The notes beneath the pieces are model-generated. The model was not told the origin of the DNA and made no database searches. It saw only the letters and a program-made list of their open reading frames with translations. From a virus: a DNA stretch of 38,918 nucleotides. Position numbers and translations under genes: made by a program. This document shows, piece after piece, positions 1-6,775 of this stretch. Numbering within the stretch: the first letter of the stretch is position 1; each line of letters begins with the position of its first letter. The stretch covers positions 1 to 38,918 of IMG/VR virus record IMGVR_UViG_3300036792_000103. One strand, 5' to 3'.

Positions 1-402
1 CAGGGCAGCAAGCTGCATGTCGGCAACGGCGTCATGGTCGAGTCATCCAAGGCCGTCAAGCCGTGGCGCGAAGCCGTCAAGCACGCCGCCCTGGAGACGT
101 ACAGCACGATGCTGCGCCAGGCCGTAGGCGTCGAGGTCGTCTTCTACCTCAAGCGCCCTCAGGGCCACTACGGCACGGGCCGCAACGCCGCCGCCGTCAA
201 GGACAGCGCGCCCGCGCACCCGAAGGCCAAGCCCGACCTCGACAAGCTCGCCCGCTCGACGCTCGACGCCCTCTCGGACGCCGGCATGTGGAACGACGAC
301 TGCCAGGTCGTAGACCTCCACGTCCTCAAGCGCTACTGCCGCCGCGACCAGGCGCCCGGCGCGACCATCACCATCCGCGAAGTGTGGGAACAGGAACCAT
401 GA
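1..402 (+). CDS. rusA: RusA-family Holliday junction resolvase (5' end outside window)
   Basis: The frame is open from base 1, so the start lies upstream; an internal ATG at 34 is probably not the start, because the residues before it continue the usual N-terminal core. Counting from base 1, the motif KPDLDK (D79, D81) and WNDDCQVVDL (D99/D100) match the acidic catalytic residues of RusA, a Mg-dependent endonuclease that resolves four-way DNA junctions during phage replication and recombination. The 133 visible residues are close to the full family length. The stop overlaps the next start (ATGA), so it is cotranscribed with the clamp-like gene. Family assignment is firm; the role in this phage is inferred from the family. 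Confidence 0.88.
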   Translation, partial: QGSKLHVGNGVMVESSKAVKPWREAVKHAALETYSTMLRQAVGVEVVFYLKRPQGHYGTGRNAAAVKDSAPAHPKAKPDLDKLARSTLDALSDAGMWNDDCQVVDLHVLKRYCRRDQAPGATITIREVWEQEP

Positions 403-1184
403 GACTCGACCTCTTCACCAGCGACTGGCACAAGTTGCTGAAGCCCGTGCTGCCGCACGCGTCGACGGACAAGGAGCTGCACTGGCTGCGCCGCGTCCGC
501 CTCGAGGTCGGCGACCGCGCCCTGTACGCCATCGCCACCGACCAGTCGACGCTAGGCGCAGAACGGCACGTGCTCCCCGCTCGCGAGCGTTTCCAGTCGT
601 CGTCCGTGCCGCCCGTGCACATCGAGGCGGCCGAGGCCAAGACCTCTCTGGCGCTGTTCACCTTCGACAAGGACGGCGACCCGCCGCTCGAGGTCACCAT
701 CGACCGCGCGCCCATTCCCCTCGGTGAGGGAAACTCGGTCATGTCGTGGGCGGTCACCGTTCACCGTCCTGACGACGGCATGCGCCTGGTGCTCCGCGAC
801 CGCCGCGACACGGCCCTGCGTACCACCCTCGACGGCTGGCGCAAGCTCCTGCTCGAGGCGCTCACGCGACCACGGGGCCGCTCGCTCGACGGCCTCGACC
901 TGCGCGGGCACGTCCTCGCCCGCTGGGCCGCGGCGACGCGCGGCACTGAGCGCCTGCGCCTCTACACCGGGCCGAAGCCAGGCGACCCGCTGCTCATCAC
1001 CGTCGAAGGTCACTTCGCCGGGATCATGACCGTCTCGCAGTACCTCGACACGCCCGCGCAGGGCCGTGCGGAACTGCCGTGGACGGCCGAATTGCTGCCA
1101 GCCGGAATTACGCCGGACGGCGAGCATGCTTTCAATTTGGCCACTGCCTCGGGTGTCGTGACCGGGGATGACGGCACCGAATAA
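399..1184 (+). CDS. Sliding-clamp-like (DnaN-like) protein, tentative
   Basis: A 261-residue protein whose ATG overlaps the rusA stop. The N-terminal stretch with ALYAIATDQSTLGAER (about residues 46-61) resembles the ATD segment of bacterial beta clamps, and the C-terminal part with DPLLITVEGHFAGIMTV resembles the clamp end that closes a domain and forms the polymerase-binding pocket. It is shorter than a bacterial DnaN (about 370 residues), so it could be a reduced clamp or a distant relative. Its place between a resolvase and a replication-initiator-like gene fits a DNA-replication role. The call rests on motif resemblance only; otherwise it is a conserved phage hypothetical. Confidence 0.45.
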   Translation: MRLDLFTSDWHKLLKPVLPHASTDKELHWLRRVRLEVGDRALYAIATDQSTLGAERHVLPARERFQSSSVPPVHIEAAEAKTSLALFTFDKDGDPPLEVTIDRAPIPLGEGNSVMSWAVTVHRPDDGMRLVLRDRRDTALRTTLDGWRKLLLEALTRPRGRSLDGLDLRGHVLARWAAATRGTERLRLYTGPKPGDPLLITVEGHFAGIMTVSQYLDTPAQGRAELPWTAELLPAGITPDGEHAFNLATASGVVTGDDGTE

Positions 1185-1214
1185 TCCGCACTAGCAGCAA
1201 AGGAGTGCGGGTTT

Positions 1215-1931
1215 ATGCCCTGGGTCCGCTTCGATGACCAGTTCCCCATTCACCGCAAGGTGGACGGCTTGTCGGATGCTGCATACCGCCTTCACACCTC
1301 GGCGATCTTCTGGTGCGCGCGGAACCTCACAGACGGTTTCGTGTCCGAAGACGATCTCGACGGCGTGACAGCGCGGGTGCGAACGCCGGCACGCTTCGCC
1401 TCCGAGTGCGTGAAACGGGGTACCTGGCACGAGGCACGGTTCGACTGCCCCTCGCCGAAGTGCGCCGCGCCGGTCGATGCAGACGGATGGGTCATCCATG
1501 ACTACATGGAGTACCAGCCGTCGAGAGAGCAGGTGCTGGCCGACCGGAAAAAGGCGGCCGAGCGCCAGGCGAGGTGGCGCGAAGCCAAGGCGGGCAAGCC
1601 CGGCAGTAACGCTGTGACACGCCCTGATATGTCCGAGAATGACCCGATTCATAACGGGAGCACTAACGGCGTTACTAACGCTGTTAGTGCATCTTCCCCG
1701 CCCCGCCCCGCCCCGAAGGAAGCGGGGCGGGCTGCGCCCGCCCCGAGCGCGCCGAACGGCCGAGCGATCCCTGCGGGCTCGCCGTCCGGCGGGAGACCAG
1801 ACAACCAGTCCGTGGTTGCCGCCCTGCGAAACGCGATCGAACCCGGGCACCGTGCCGCCTCGTACGGGGAGAGCCATCCCGCCGCCGACGCGGCACGAGC
1901 CGCCATGGCCGCCAAGCGGAAGCCGCCGTGA
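1215..1931 (+). CDS. Replication-initiator-like / helix-turn-helix DNA-binding protein
   Basis: A 238-residue protein with a good Shine-Dalgarno AAAGGAG at about 1199-1205. The N-terminus (MPWVRFDDQFPIHRKV, then DAAYRLHTSAIFWCARN) is typical of the winged-helix domain of actinophage replication initiator or replisome organiser proteins. Residues 100-130 are rich in Lys, Arg and Glu. The remaining third is a Pro/Ala/Ser-rich, probably disordered tail. The DNA at 1607-1688, inside this gene, contains a cluster of TAACG repeats and palindromes, as expected if the protein binds an origin within its own gene. It shares a 4-nt overlap with the zinc-knuckle gene. The DNA-binding assignment is reasonable; the initiator role is inference. 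Confidence 0.55.
   Translation: MPWVRFDDQFPIHRKVDGLSDAAYRLHTSAIFWCARNLTDGFVSEDDLDGVTARVRTPARFASECVKRGTWHEARFDCPSPKCAAPVDADGWVIHDYMEYQPSREQVLADRKKAAERQARWREAKAGKPGSNAVTRPDMSENDPIHNGSTNGVTNAVSASSPPRPAPKEAGRAAPAPSAPNGRAIPAGSPSGGRPDNQSVVAALRNAIEPGHRAASYGESHPAADAARAAMAAKRKPP
1607..1688 (+). repeat. TAACG repeat and palindrome cluster inside the initiator-like gene
   Basis: TAACG occurs at 1607-1611, 1652-1656, 1664-1668 and 1676-1680, with the inverse CGTTA at 1670-1674. TAACG-G-CGTTA (1664-1674) is a perfect 11-bp palindrome, and ACTAAC-GCT-GTTAGT (1674-1688) is a 6-bp inverted repeat with a 3-base spacer. The patch is clearly more AT-rich than its surroundings. It may be a binding array for the encoded protein (iteron-like origin); this is inference. 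Confidence 0.45.
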
Positions 1932-2140
1932 TCATCGGCCCCTGCTGGCGGTGCGAGAAGCCCGGCCACGTCGCCGCCGACTGTCAGCCGCCCCCGGCGA
2001 AAACAATCCAGGAACTCCACCAGCGCATAGCCCGCCTCACCGAACGCTGGGACCGGGGCTACGGCGAGGTAACCACAGCGCAGAAACGGCAATGGATAAC
2101 CGCCGAGAGGCGGGCCTACGAAAAGGGGAAAGGGAAATGA
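1928..2140 (+). CDS. Small CCHC zinc-knuckle protein
   Basis: A 70-residue protein starting at GTG, overlapping the upstream stop by 4 nt. Residues 6-19 read CWRCEKPGHVAADC, a perfect C-x2-C-x4-H-x4-C zinc knuckle of the type that binds single-stranded nucleic acid. The rest is a charged helix (ELHQRIARLTERWDRGYG). Position next to replication genes suggests a nucleic-acid-binding accessory role. The motif is directly visible; the function is inferred. Confidence 0.75.
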   Translation: MIIGPCWRCEKPGHVAADCQPPPAKTIQELHQRIARLTERWDRGYGEVTTAQKRQWITAERRAYEKGKGK

Positions 2141-2805
2141 GCGACGGGAAATGGCTTGACGAACTAGCGCAGTCCAGCGAGCGCGCCATGCGGGCAAAGT
2201 ACCCGGCCGACGGCTTCGACTCGCCGGACGGCCGCACCTACAGCGGGCCTGTGACCGCCGCGACGCCGGGGCAGGCGGCTGAGCCTGAGATCCCCGTGCA
2301 CCTCGTACAGCTCTGGCTGTGCGACCTCTGCCTTGACGGTGAGGGCGACGAGTGCCACACGCCCGGCTGCTCGCTGTGGATTCACGATGTCCCCAAGCCC
2401 GCTCTCCGTGGCAGCCAGGGCGTGACCATCCTCGGCCCGGCGCTCGAACCGTTCATGACGCCGGAGCAGCTCGCCGCGCAGGACGCGCGGCCCGCGCCCG
2501 AGCTGGCCGAGTGCGGCTGCCCGGAGACCGACGGGAAGATCTACCACCAGCGCGGAACGTGCACCGACCCCGTCGCGGCCAAGCTCGACTGGTACGCGGA
2601 TGCGGGCAGGATCGCCGCCGCGCCCGCGCCCGAGCTGGCCGCCGCCATGGCTGTCCTGCGGCGCGTCCTCGAATGGTTCCCCACGGGCGGCACCCGCAAC
2701 GAGGCATCCGCTACCCGCGCTCAGCTCGCCTCCGCGTACCTCGACGGCGGCCTGAACGTACCGGAGGAACTGCGGAAGTTCCTCGGCAAGCGAGGCGGCC
2801 AGTGA
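2137..2805 (+). CDS. Hypothetical protein with Cys cluster
   Basis: A 222-residue protein. The start ATG at 2137 follows a purine-rich Shine-Dalgarno (AAAGGGGAAAGGG) and overlaps the preceding stop. The centre has a Cys-rich segment (CDLCLDGEGDECHTPGC) and a second cluster (CGCPETDGKIYHQRGTC) that may bind zinc. The phrase APELA occurs twice, before ECGC and before AAAMAVL, suggesting small internal duplication. The C-terminal 60 residues look like a helical domain (AVLRRVLEWFPTGG). No family recognised. Confidence 0.7.
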   Translation: MSDGKWLDELAQSSERAMRAKYPADGFDSPDGRTYSGPVTAATPGQAAEPEIPVHLVQLWLCDLCLDGEGDECHTPGCSLWIHDVPKPALRGSQGVTILGPALEPFMTPEQLAAQDARPAPELAECGCPETDGKIYHQRGTCTDPVAAKLDWYADAGRIAAAPAPELAAAMAVLRRVLEWFPTGGTRNEASATRAQLASAYLDGGLNVPEELRKFLGKRGGQ

Positions 2806-3137
2806 GCGGCCCATCGGTGTACGACACGCCCCCGCTGACGCCCGGCCAGATCGCCTACGAGGCATCCGCTGCGACGTTCCCGCCGAAGGTCCGCAAGCAG
2901 CAGGTGCCGTGGCGTGACATCGGCCCGGAACCGCAGGCTCACTGGGAAGCGATCGGCCAGGCTGCGCAGAAGCCGCTCCGCGACCTGCTCGACGGCCTCG
3001 CCACCGAGATGCACGCCGAAGCGGACAGGATCGCGCCGACTGGCTTCGTCCCCGACTACACCAGCACCATCCGCGCCCAGGTGCTCCACGAGTACGCCGC
3101 CCGCATCCGCCAGCTGCTCGGCCCGGAGGCGTCATGA
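2802..3137 (+). CDS. Hypothetical protein
   Basis: A 111-residue protein starting at GTG with a 4-nt overlap to the preceding gene. It is mostly alpha-helical by composition, with a long charged region (PLRDLLDGLATEMHAEADRI) and an ending ARIRQLLGPEAS. No motif recognised. Lies in the same early operon, followed by a 29-residue membrane peptide with another 4-nt overlap. Confidence 0.65.
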   Translation: MSGPSVYDTPPLTPGQIAYEASAATFPPKVRKQQVPWRDIGPEPQAHWEAIGQAAQKPLRDLLDGLATEMHAEADRIAPTGFVPDYTSTIRAQVLHEYAARIRQLLGPEAS

Positions 3138-3223
3138 CCTGCGTCCTGTACCGGATCGCCATCGCTGCCACCGGCCTCGCCCTGCTCTACGCCGTCATCT
3201 TCGTGATGGGAGCGCCAGCGTGA
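3134..3223 (+). CDS. Very small single-pass membrane protein
   Basis: A 29-residue reading frame, ATG at 3134, overlapping both neighbours by 4 nt. Almost the whole peptide is one hydrophobic helix (IAIAATGLALLYAVIFVMGA) preceded by Arg6, so it should sit in the membrane with N-terminus inside. Support comes from the exact ATGA/GTGA junctions on both sides. Function unknown. Confidence 0.55.
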   Translation: MTCVLYRIAIAATGLALLYAVIFVMGAPA

Positions 3224-3309
3224 GCTGCGACAAGTGCGGCATCGCCGTCACCGGCGGCACGCGGTGCGACCAGTGCCAGCAGCTGCTCGACGACCTGGAG
3301 GACGAGTGA
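3220..3309 (+). CDS. Very small zinc-ribbon protein
   Basis: A 29-residue reading frame, GTG at 3220, overlapping both neighbours by 4 nt. It contains two CxxC pairs (CDKCG and CDQCQ) separated by ten residues, a treble-clef or ribbon-like zinc site, and an acidic tail (LLDDLEDE). Similar mini zinc ribbons are common in actinophage early regions. No function is known to me. Confidence 0.6.
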   Translation: MSCDKCGIAVTGGTRCDQCQQLLDDLEDE

Positions 3310-3656
3310 CCCGCGACAACTGCCCGTTCTGCCAGCGCGTCAAGGCAGGCGAGTACGACTACGGGAACGACGACAACGCAGCATTCCAGCCGCTCAACCC
3401 GGTCACGCCGGGTCACTTCCTCGTCGTCCCGACCAGGCACGTATCGAACGCCCTCGAATCACCTTCCGCTGCTGGCCGCGCGCTCCAGTTCGCGGGCTAC
3501 CTGGCCAACCAGATGGGCCTGGAATCGGCCAATTTCATCACCTCGGCCGGCCGCGACGCCACGCAGACCGTCTTCCACCTGCACATCCACATCGTGCCGC
3601 GCCGCGAGGGCGACGGGCTGGCGCTCCCGTGGACGGGTCAAGTGAAGGCCGAGTGA
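3306..3656 (+). CDS. HIT-family nucleotide-binding protein
   Basis: A 116-residue protein, GTG start, 4-nt overlap with the preceding gene. It carries the histidine triad at 91-95 (HLHIH followed by IVPRR), the substrate loop NPVTPGHFLVVPTRH (31-45), and an N-terminal CPFC that may bind zinc. HIT proteins hydrolyse or transfer nucleotidyl groups from AMP- or GMP-linked substrates in the cytoplasm. Length and motifs match a complete HIT domain. Such enzymes occur sporadically in phages, perhaps in nucleotide housekeeping; the phage role here is unknown. It is the last gene before a hairpin. Confidence 0.88.
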   Translation: MTRDNCPFCQRVKAGEYDYGNDDNAAFQPLNPVTPGHFLVVPTRHVSNALESPSAAGRALQFAGYLANQMGLESANFITSAGRDATQTVFHLHIHIVPRREGDGLALPWTGQVKAE

Positions 3657-3693
3657 CCCGACTCATCCCAGCCACCCGCAGACCACACCGAAG

Positions 3694-3720
3694 GGCCCCG
3701 GCGGACCGTCCGCCAGGGCC
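3694..3720 (+). terminator. GC-rich hairpin after the HIT gene
   Basis: GGCCC-C-GGCGGA-CCG-TCCGCC-A-GGGCC: a 6-bp inner stem (3700-3705 with 3709-3714, loop CCG) and a 5-bp outer stem (3694-3698 with 3716-3720) across a C/A mismatch. It lies between the HIT gene and the secreted-protein gene. No T tract follows, which is common for actinomycete terminators. Confidence 0.5.
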
Positions 3721-3742
3721 GGAACACTCCGAGAGGAACCAC

Positions 3743-4663
3743 ATGAGGATCAGGACCGCCGCACTCGCGGCCGTCGTCACCGCCGCCACGGCAGCAGGCC
3801 TCGCCGCAGCGCCCGCGTTCGCCGCCACCCCGGCGAGCGTCACCGCCGTCACGCACGTCGTCAACCGCCCCGACGGCGGCAACGGCGGCACGTGGGCGTA
3901 CGACACCTTCACCCGCACGCTCGTGGTGACCGTCGCCGCCAGCCAGGCAGGCGCCCCGGAGGGTGACACGGCGTACACCGCGACCGTGACCGACAAGGGC
4001 ACCTTCACCGCGGTCGAGGGCTCGCTGACGCCCAGCCAGGCTGTGGCCGGCCTGAAGGTCGCGCACGCGGTCAAGGGCACCATCGCCGGGAGCATCAGCT
4101 ACACGGTCACCGCGCCCAGCACGGACGCGATCGCCTCGCTCGCCACCGCGACGGAGAACGACGACTACGCCGCCCCGGCCGCCGCGGGCACCACGGCGAA
4201 CTGGCCGGAGCGCGTCTTCGCGTCCGCCACCGGCGTGACCGTCACCGAGGGCAGCGCCTGGTCGTGGACCTACGCGACCGCCTGCGAGAAGTGGACCGAC
4301 AGCGCGGCCAACGGCGACGGCAACACCGCCGCTGACGGCAACATCACGGGCCGCGTGTGCGCGGTGCCGGTGCTGTTCGGCGGGAAGGCCGTCTACTGGC
4401 TGCCGACCCGCGAGCAGGTCACCTACAGCCAGACGCTGCCGTCCTGGGTCATGTTCACCATCGTCGGCCCCGGCTTCAACGGGCAGCACGGCTGGGTTGA
4501 CGGCGCGAAGGGCCTCAACACCGGCTACTACGAGGGCCTTGAGGCTCACCACGGCTACACGGTGCTGTACGTGCCGGTCACCGGGCAGGGCAGTACCCGC
4601 CAGGTTCCCGGGACGCACGCGGGCTACGTGTACTTCGTGAGCGACGTCCTGACCGCTAGCTGA
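3743..4663 (+). CDS. Secreted protein with signal peptide (moron candidate)
   Basis: A 306-residue protein. ATG 3743 follows a Shine-Dalgarno (GAGAGGAA) and gives a clear signal peptide: MRIRT, a long Ala/Val/Leu core, and an AFA cleavage site after residue 27. The mature part is Thr/Gly/Ala-rich and beta-like (RTLVVTVAAS, GSISYTVTAPS), has only two Cys (TACEKW and GRVCAV) that could form a disulphide, and ends with aromatic-rich strands. It resembles unassigned secreted proteins of actinomycetes. It is the only exported protein in the left arm and is bracketed by two hairpins, so it may be expressed separately, possibly altering the infected or lysogenic cell. No function assigned. Confidence 0.8.
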   Translation: MRIRTAALAAVVTAATAAGLAAAPAFAATPASVTAVTHVVNRPDGGNGGTWAYDTFTRTLVVTVAASQAGAPEGDTAYTATVTDKGTFTAVEGSLTPSQAVAGLKVAHAVKGTIAGSISYTVTAPSTDAIASLATATENDDYAAPAAAGTTANWPERVFASATGVTVTEGSAWSWTYATACEKWTDSAANGDGNTAADGNITGRVCAVPVLFGGKAVYWLPTREQVTYSQTLPSWVMFTIVGPGFNGQHGWVDGAKGLNTGYYEGLEAHHGYTVLYVPVTGQGSTRQVPGTHAGYVYFVSDVLTAS

Positions 4664-4678
4664 CCTACGGCAGCCGCA

Positions 4679-4703
4679 CGGGGCCCGCGCTCAGCGGGCC
4701 CCG
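4679..4703 (+). terminator. Strong hairpin after the secreted-protein gene
   Basis: A perfect 10-bp stem: CGGGGCCCGC (4679-4688), loop GCTCA, GCGGGCCCCG (4694-4703), 15 bases after the stop of the secreted-protein gene and just ahead of the Shine-Dalgarno of the next gene. No T tract, but a strong candidate for a factor-independent terminator or an attenuating hairpin. Confidence 0.65.
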
Positions 4704-4723
4704 GGCGGCGGAAAGGAGCTGAC

Positions 4724-5065
4724 ATGCCTCTCGTCAACCTCACCCCGCACCCGGTCGCCATCTACCGCAACAGGGGCGTCGAAGAAGGCCCTGAAGAGGT
4801 GATCCCGCCGAGCGGCACCGTGGCGCGCATCGCGACGATCGACCTCGGCACGAGCCTGTCCAACCACAGCGGGCGGGCGTACGAGCTTGTGGAGTACGGG
4901 CACGCTCACGACCTGCCGCAGCCGGTGGCAGGTACCGACTACATCGTGTCCCTCGTCGTTGCGCTCGCCTGTCACGGGCGCGGTGACCTGCTCGCCCCTT
5001 ACGTCGAGGTGCGCAACGGGCAGGGGACCATGATCGGCTGCCGCTACCTGCAAAGGGTCTGCTGA
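4724..5065 (+). CDS. Conserved phage hypothetical (NLTPHP family)
   Basis: A 113-residue protein with a good Shine-Dalgarno (AAAGGAG). It begins NLTPHPVAIYRNRG and continues with IPPSGTVARI, then YIVSLVVALAC and DLLAPYVEVRNGQG. This pattern (LTPHP near the start, IPPSG, YIVS..VA, a closing GxxIGCRxL) is seen in many small phage and actinobacterial proteins of unknown function. Compact beta-rich fold likely. First gene after the 4679-4703 hairpin, followed by a 1-nt stop/start overlap. Confidence 0.75.
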   Translation: MPLVNLTPHPVAIYRNRGVEEGPEEVIPPSGTVARIATIDLGTSLSNHSGRAYELVEYGHAHDLPQPVAGTDYIVSLVVALACHGRGDLLAPYVEVRNGQGTMIGCRYLQRVC

Positions 5066-5268
5066 TGAGCGGCACCGACACGCCCGCGTCACCCGAGACG
5101 CCTGTCTACGCCAAGATGCGCCAGCCCGACACCGCCAGCTTCTGGATGATCACCTGCGACGAGGGGTGGCGCTCCCTGATCGTCTGCACCGACATGTACG
5201 AGAACGTCGCCGACTGGCTTCTCGGCATCATCGACGGCAAGCCCTACCCGGCGAAGGCGGCGAGCTGA
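5065..5268 (+). CDS. Small hypothetical protein
   Basis: A 67-residue protein whose ATG shares one base with the preceding stop (TGATG). It has a Thr/Pro-rich start and then an aromatic-rich region (FWMITCDEGWRSLIVC, then ADWLLGIIDGKPY). No family recognised. It belongs to the same small-gene run. Confidence 0.6.
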   Translation: MSGTDTPASPETPVYAKMRQPDTASFWMITCDEGWRSLIVCTDMYENVADWLLGIIDGKPYPAKAAS

Positions 5269-5270
5269 GC

Positions 5271-5474
5271 ATGAGCGAACCAGGCAAGGGCGTGACCGTC
5301 ACCATCACCCCCGATGGCCAGGTCTGCGATATCGCCGTCGACGGGCACAGCATCGCCCACGTCGTCCCTCGTGGCGGCGTGGACCTGACGATAGGGGGAC
5401 ACGGAGACCTGCCGAGGCTCGGCATCGTCCTTGCGCCCGACAAGATCACCGTGAAGGGCGACGACCATGGCTAG
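5271..5474 (+). CDS. Small hypothetical protein
   Basis: A 67-residue protein, ATG 5271, two bases after the previous stop. Sequence is beta-like with alternating Val/Ile (GVTVTITPDGQVCDIAVDG) and ends in KITVKGDDHG. The end overlaps the next gene by 8 nt. Function unknown. Confidence 0.6.
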   Translation: MSEPGKGVTVTITPDGQVCDIAVDGHSIAHVVPRGGVDLTIGGHGDLPRLGIVLAPDKITVKGDDHG

Positions 5475-5841
5475 CCTCCGCGACGCGCGTGCCGGCGCGC
5501 TCATCCGCCGTCACCGGGACCTGGCCGACGACTTCACGCGGGCGCTGCCGCTGCTGCTCGACGACCTCGACGCGATCGACGAGGCGCACGGGCTGGACGG
5601 GATCGTCAAGTTCGAAGGCGAGCTGACCGAGGAACAGATCGCGGAGTTCCGCGAGAAGTGGGAATCCCGGCACGCACCGACCGACGACCAGCTGGCCGCG
5701 TGGGTTGAGCGCAACCCGAAGGCGTTCGCCGACTGGGCAGCGAAGCAGGCGCGCGTCAGCGTCGGCCGCACGCCGCCGGTGCCTGTCAGCGACAAGCCGC
5801 CCAAGGCACCGCCCGCGACGCGAAGGAGGACCACGAGGTGA
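5467..5841 (+). CDS. Hypothetical helical protein
   Basis: A 124-residue protein. Residues 1-75 are charged and helical (LIRRHRDLADDFTRALPLLL, then ELTEEQIAEFREKWESRH), followed by a Trp-containing segment (FADWAAKQARV) and a Pro/Lys/Arg-rich basic tail. Might act through protein or nucleic-acid contacts, but no family was recognised. GTGA overlap with the next gene. Confidence 0.6.
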   Translation: MASLRDARAGALIRRHRDLADDFTRALPLLLDDLDAIDEAHGLDGIVKFEGELTEEQIAEFREKWESRHAPTDDQLAAWVERNPKAFADWAAKQARVSVGRTPPVPVSDKPPKAPPATRRRTTR

Positions 5842-6044
5842 GCGACGCCCGCAGCCCCGTGATCGTGCTGCATTCTGACGCCCGCTGGGCGCTGGTGAAG
5901 GGCTACCACGACAGCGGCACCATCGACGGCGTGTTCGGGCCGTACACCGAGGCCTACATCGACTGGCTGCTCAGCGGCCTGCTTGAGTACAGCAGCAGCA
6001 ACTGGACCAAGCTCAAGCTCAGCAGCGGACCGGAGGAAGCCTGA
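5838..6044 (+). CDS. Small hypothetical protein
   Basis: A 68-residue protein, GTG start, 4-nt overlap upstream and 1-nt overlap downstream. It contains FGPYTEAYIDWLLSGLLEYS, an aromatic amphipathic segment. No motif recognised. Confidence 0.55.
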   Translation: MSDARSPVIVLHSDARWALVKGYHDSGTIDGVFGPYTEAYIDWLLSGLLEYSSSNWTKLKLSSGPEEA

Positions 6045-6529
6045 TGCCCCGCATGCCCACCTTCGAAGAGATCCGGGACGACTTCGAGCGCGGCGTCCGC
6101 ACCGCCGAGCAGCGCATCGAGCACCCGTTCCGCCACCACGCCGCGCAAGCGGCACCCGAGCCCCCGGCTGCCATGCCGGCCACAATGGCAGCAGCGACCG
6201 CTGCCGCCCCGCAACAGGAGGACACCATGTCACTCGCAACCCTCGAAGACGACTTCCGCAACGGCGTCGCAGCCGTCAAGAACGAGATCGGCAAGTTCGA
6301 GCAGAGCATCCCCGGCCTCGTCGCCGACGCGAAGAACCTCGCCGGCAGCCCGCTTGGCCAGCTCGCCATCACGGGCGCCGAGCACGTCGCCTCCGGCGTC
6401 CTGCCGCCCGAGGCCCTCGCCATCGTCGAGAGCGGCGCCGTGGACCTCTACAACAAGATCCTCGGCCTCTACAGCCCGCAGGGCGCCCAGCAGGCCCCTG
6501 CCGCGCCCGTGGCCGTACCGGCGCAGTGA
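6044..6529 (+). CDS. Hypothetical protein with internal duplication and possible second start
   Basis: A 161-residue protein. The N-terminal unit FEEIRDDFERGVRTAEQRIE (residues 7-26) and a later unit LATLEDDFRNGVAAVKNEIG (about 64-83) look like copies of one helix, joined by an Ala/Pro linker. An in-frame ATG at 6227 has a near-perfect Shine-Dalgarno (CAGGAGG at 6215-6221) and would give a 100-residue product starting at the second unit, so two proteins may be made. The C-terminal half is helical (AKNLAGSPLGQLAITGAEHV) with an Ala/Pro tail. Followed directly by a strong hairpin. Function unknown. Confidence 0.65.
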   Translation: MPRMPTFEEIRDDFERGVRTAEQRIEHPFRHHAAQAAPEPPAAMPATMAAATAAAPQQEDTMSLATLEDDFRNGVAAVKNEIGKFEQSIPGLVADAKNLAGSPLGQLAITGAEHVASGVLPPEALAIVESGAVDLYNKILGLYSPQGAQQAPAAPVAVPAQ

Positions 6530-6535
6530 CAAAAA

Positions 6536-6569
6536 TGCCGGGGCGGCGCGTGTGACCGCCGCCCCGGCA
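6536..6569 (+). terminator. Strong hairpin between early genes
   Basis: A perfect 13-bp stem: TGCCGGGGCGGCG (6536-6548), 8-base loop, CGCCGCCCCGGCA (6557-6569), just after the stop at 6529. It is preceded by AAAAA and followed by a separate Shine-Dalgarno for the next gene. Good terminator candidate and the most stable hairpin I found by eye in the left arm. Confidence 0.7.
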
Positions 6570-6598
6570 CTACCCGTTGCGAAAGGAAGGATACGACC

Positions 6599-6775
6599 AT
6601 GGCTGACGTGGGCGACGAGATCGAGGCTCACCTGCTGAAGGCAATGGAGCTGTCGATCCGCGCCAGGGGCCTCACCGGCAAGTACGCGATCATCGCGCAG
6701 GCCGTCGTGGACGAGGACGGCACGTTCGTACTGGAGTGGCAGCAGTACCGCGCCGAACCGGGCGTCTCGCAGTGA
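6599..6775 (+). CDS. Small hypothetical protein
   Basis: A 58-residue reading frame, ATG 6599, Shine-Dalgarno GAAAGGAAGG at 6581-6590. Sequence begins with an acidic helix (DVGDEIEAHLLKAMELSIRA) and ends in a short beta stretch (TFVLEWQQYRAEPG). It overlaps the next GTG start by 4 nt, which supports it as a gene. Function unknown. Confidence 0.6.
   Translation: MADVGDEIEAHLLKAMELSIRARGLTGKYAIIAQAVVDEDGTFVLEWQQYRAEPGVSQ

Noticed and set aside
63-398. N-terminal extension of the clamp-like frame upstream of ATG 399
   Set aside because: This part is an Arg/Pro-rich shadow of rusA; ATG 399 overlaps the rusA stop as in neighbouring junctions.
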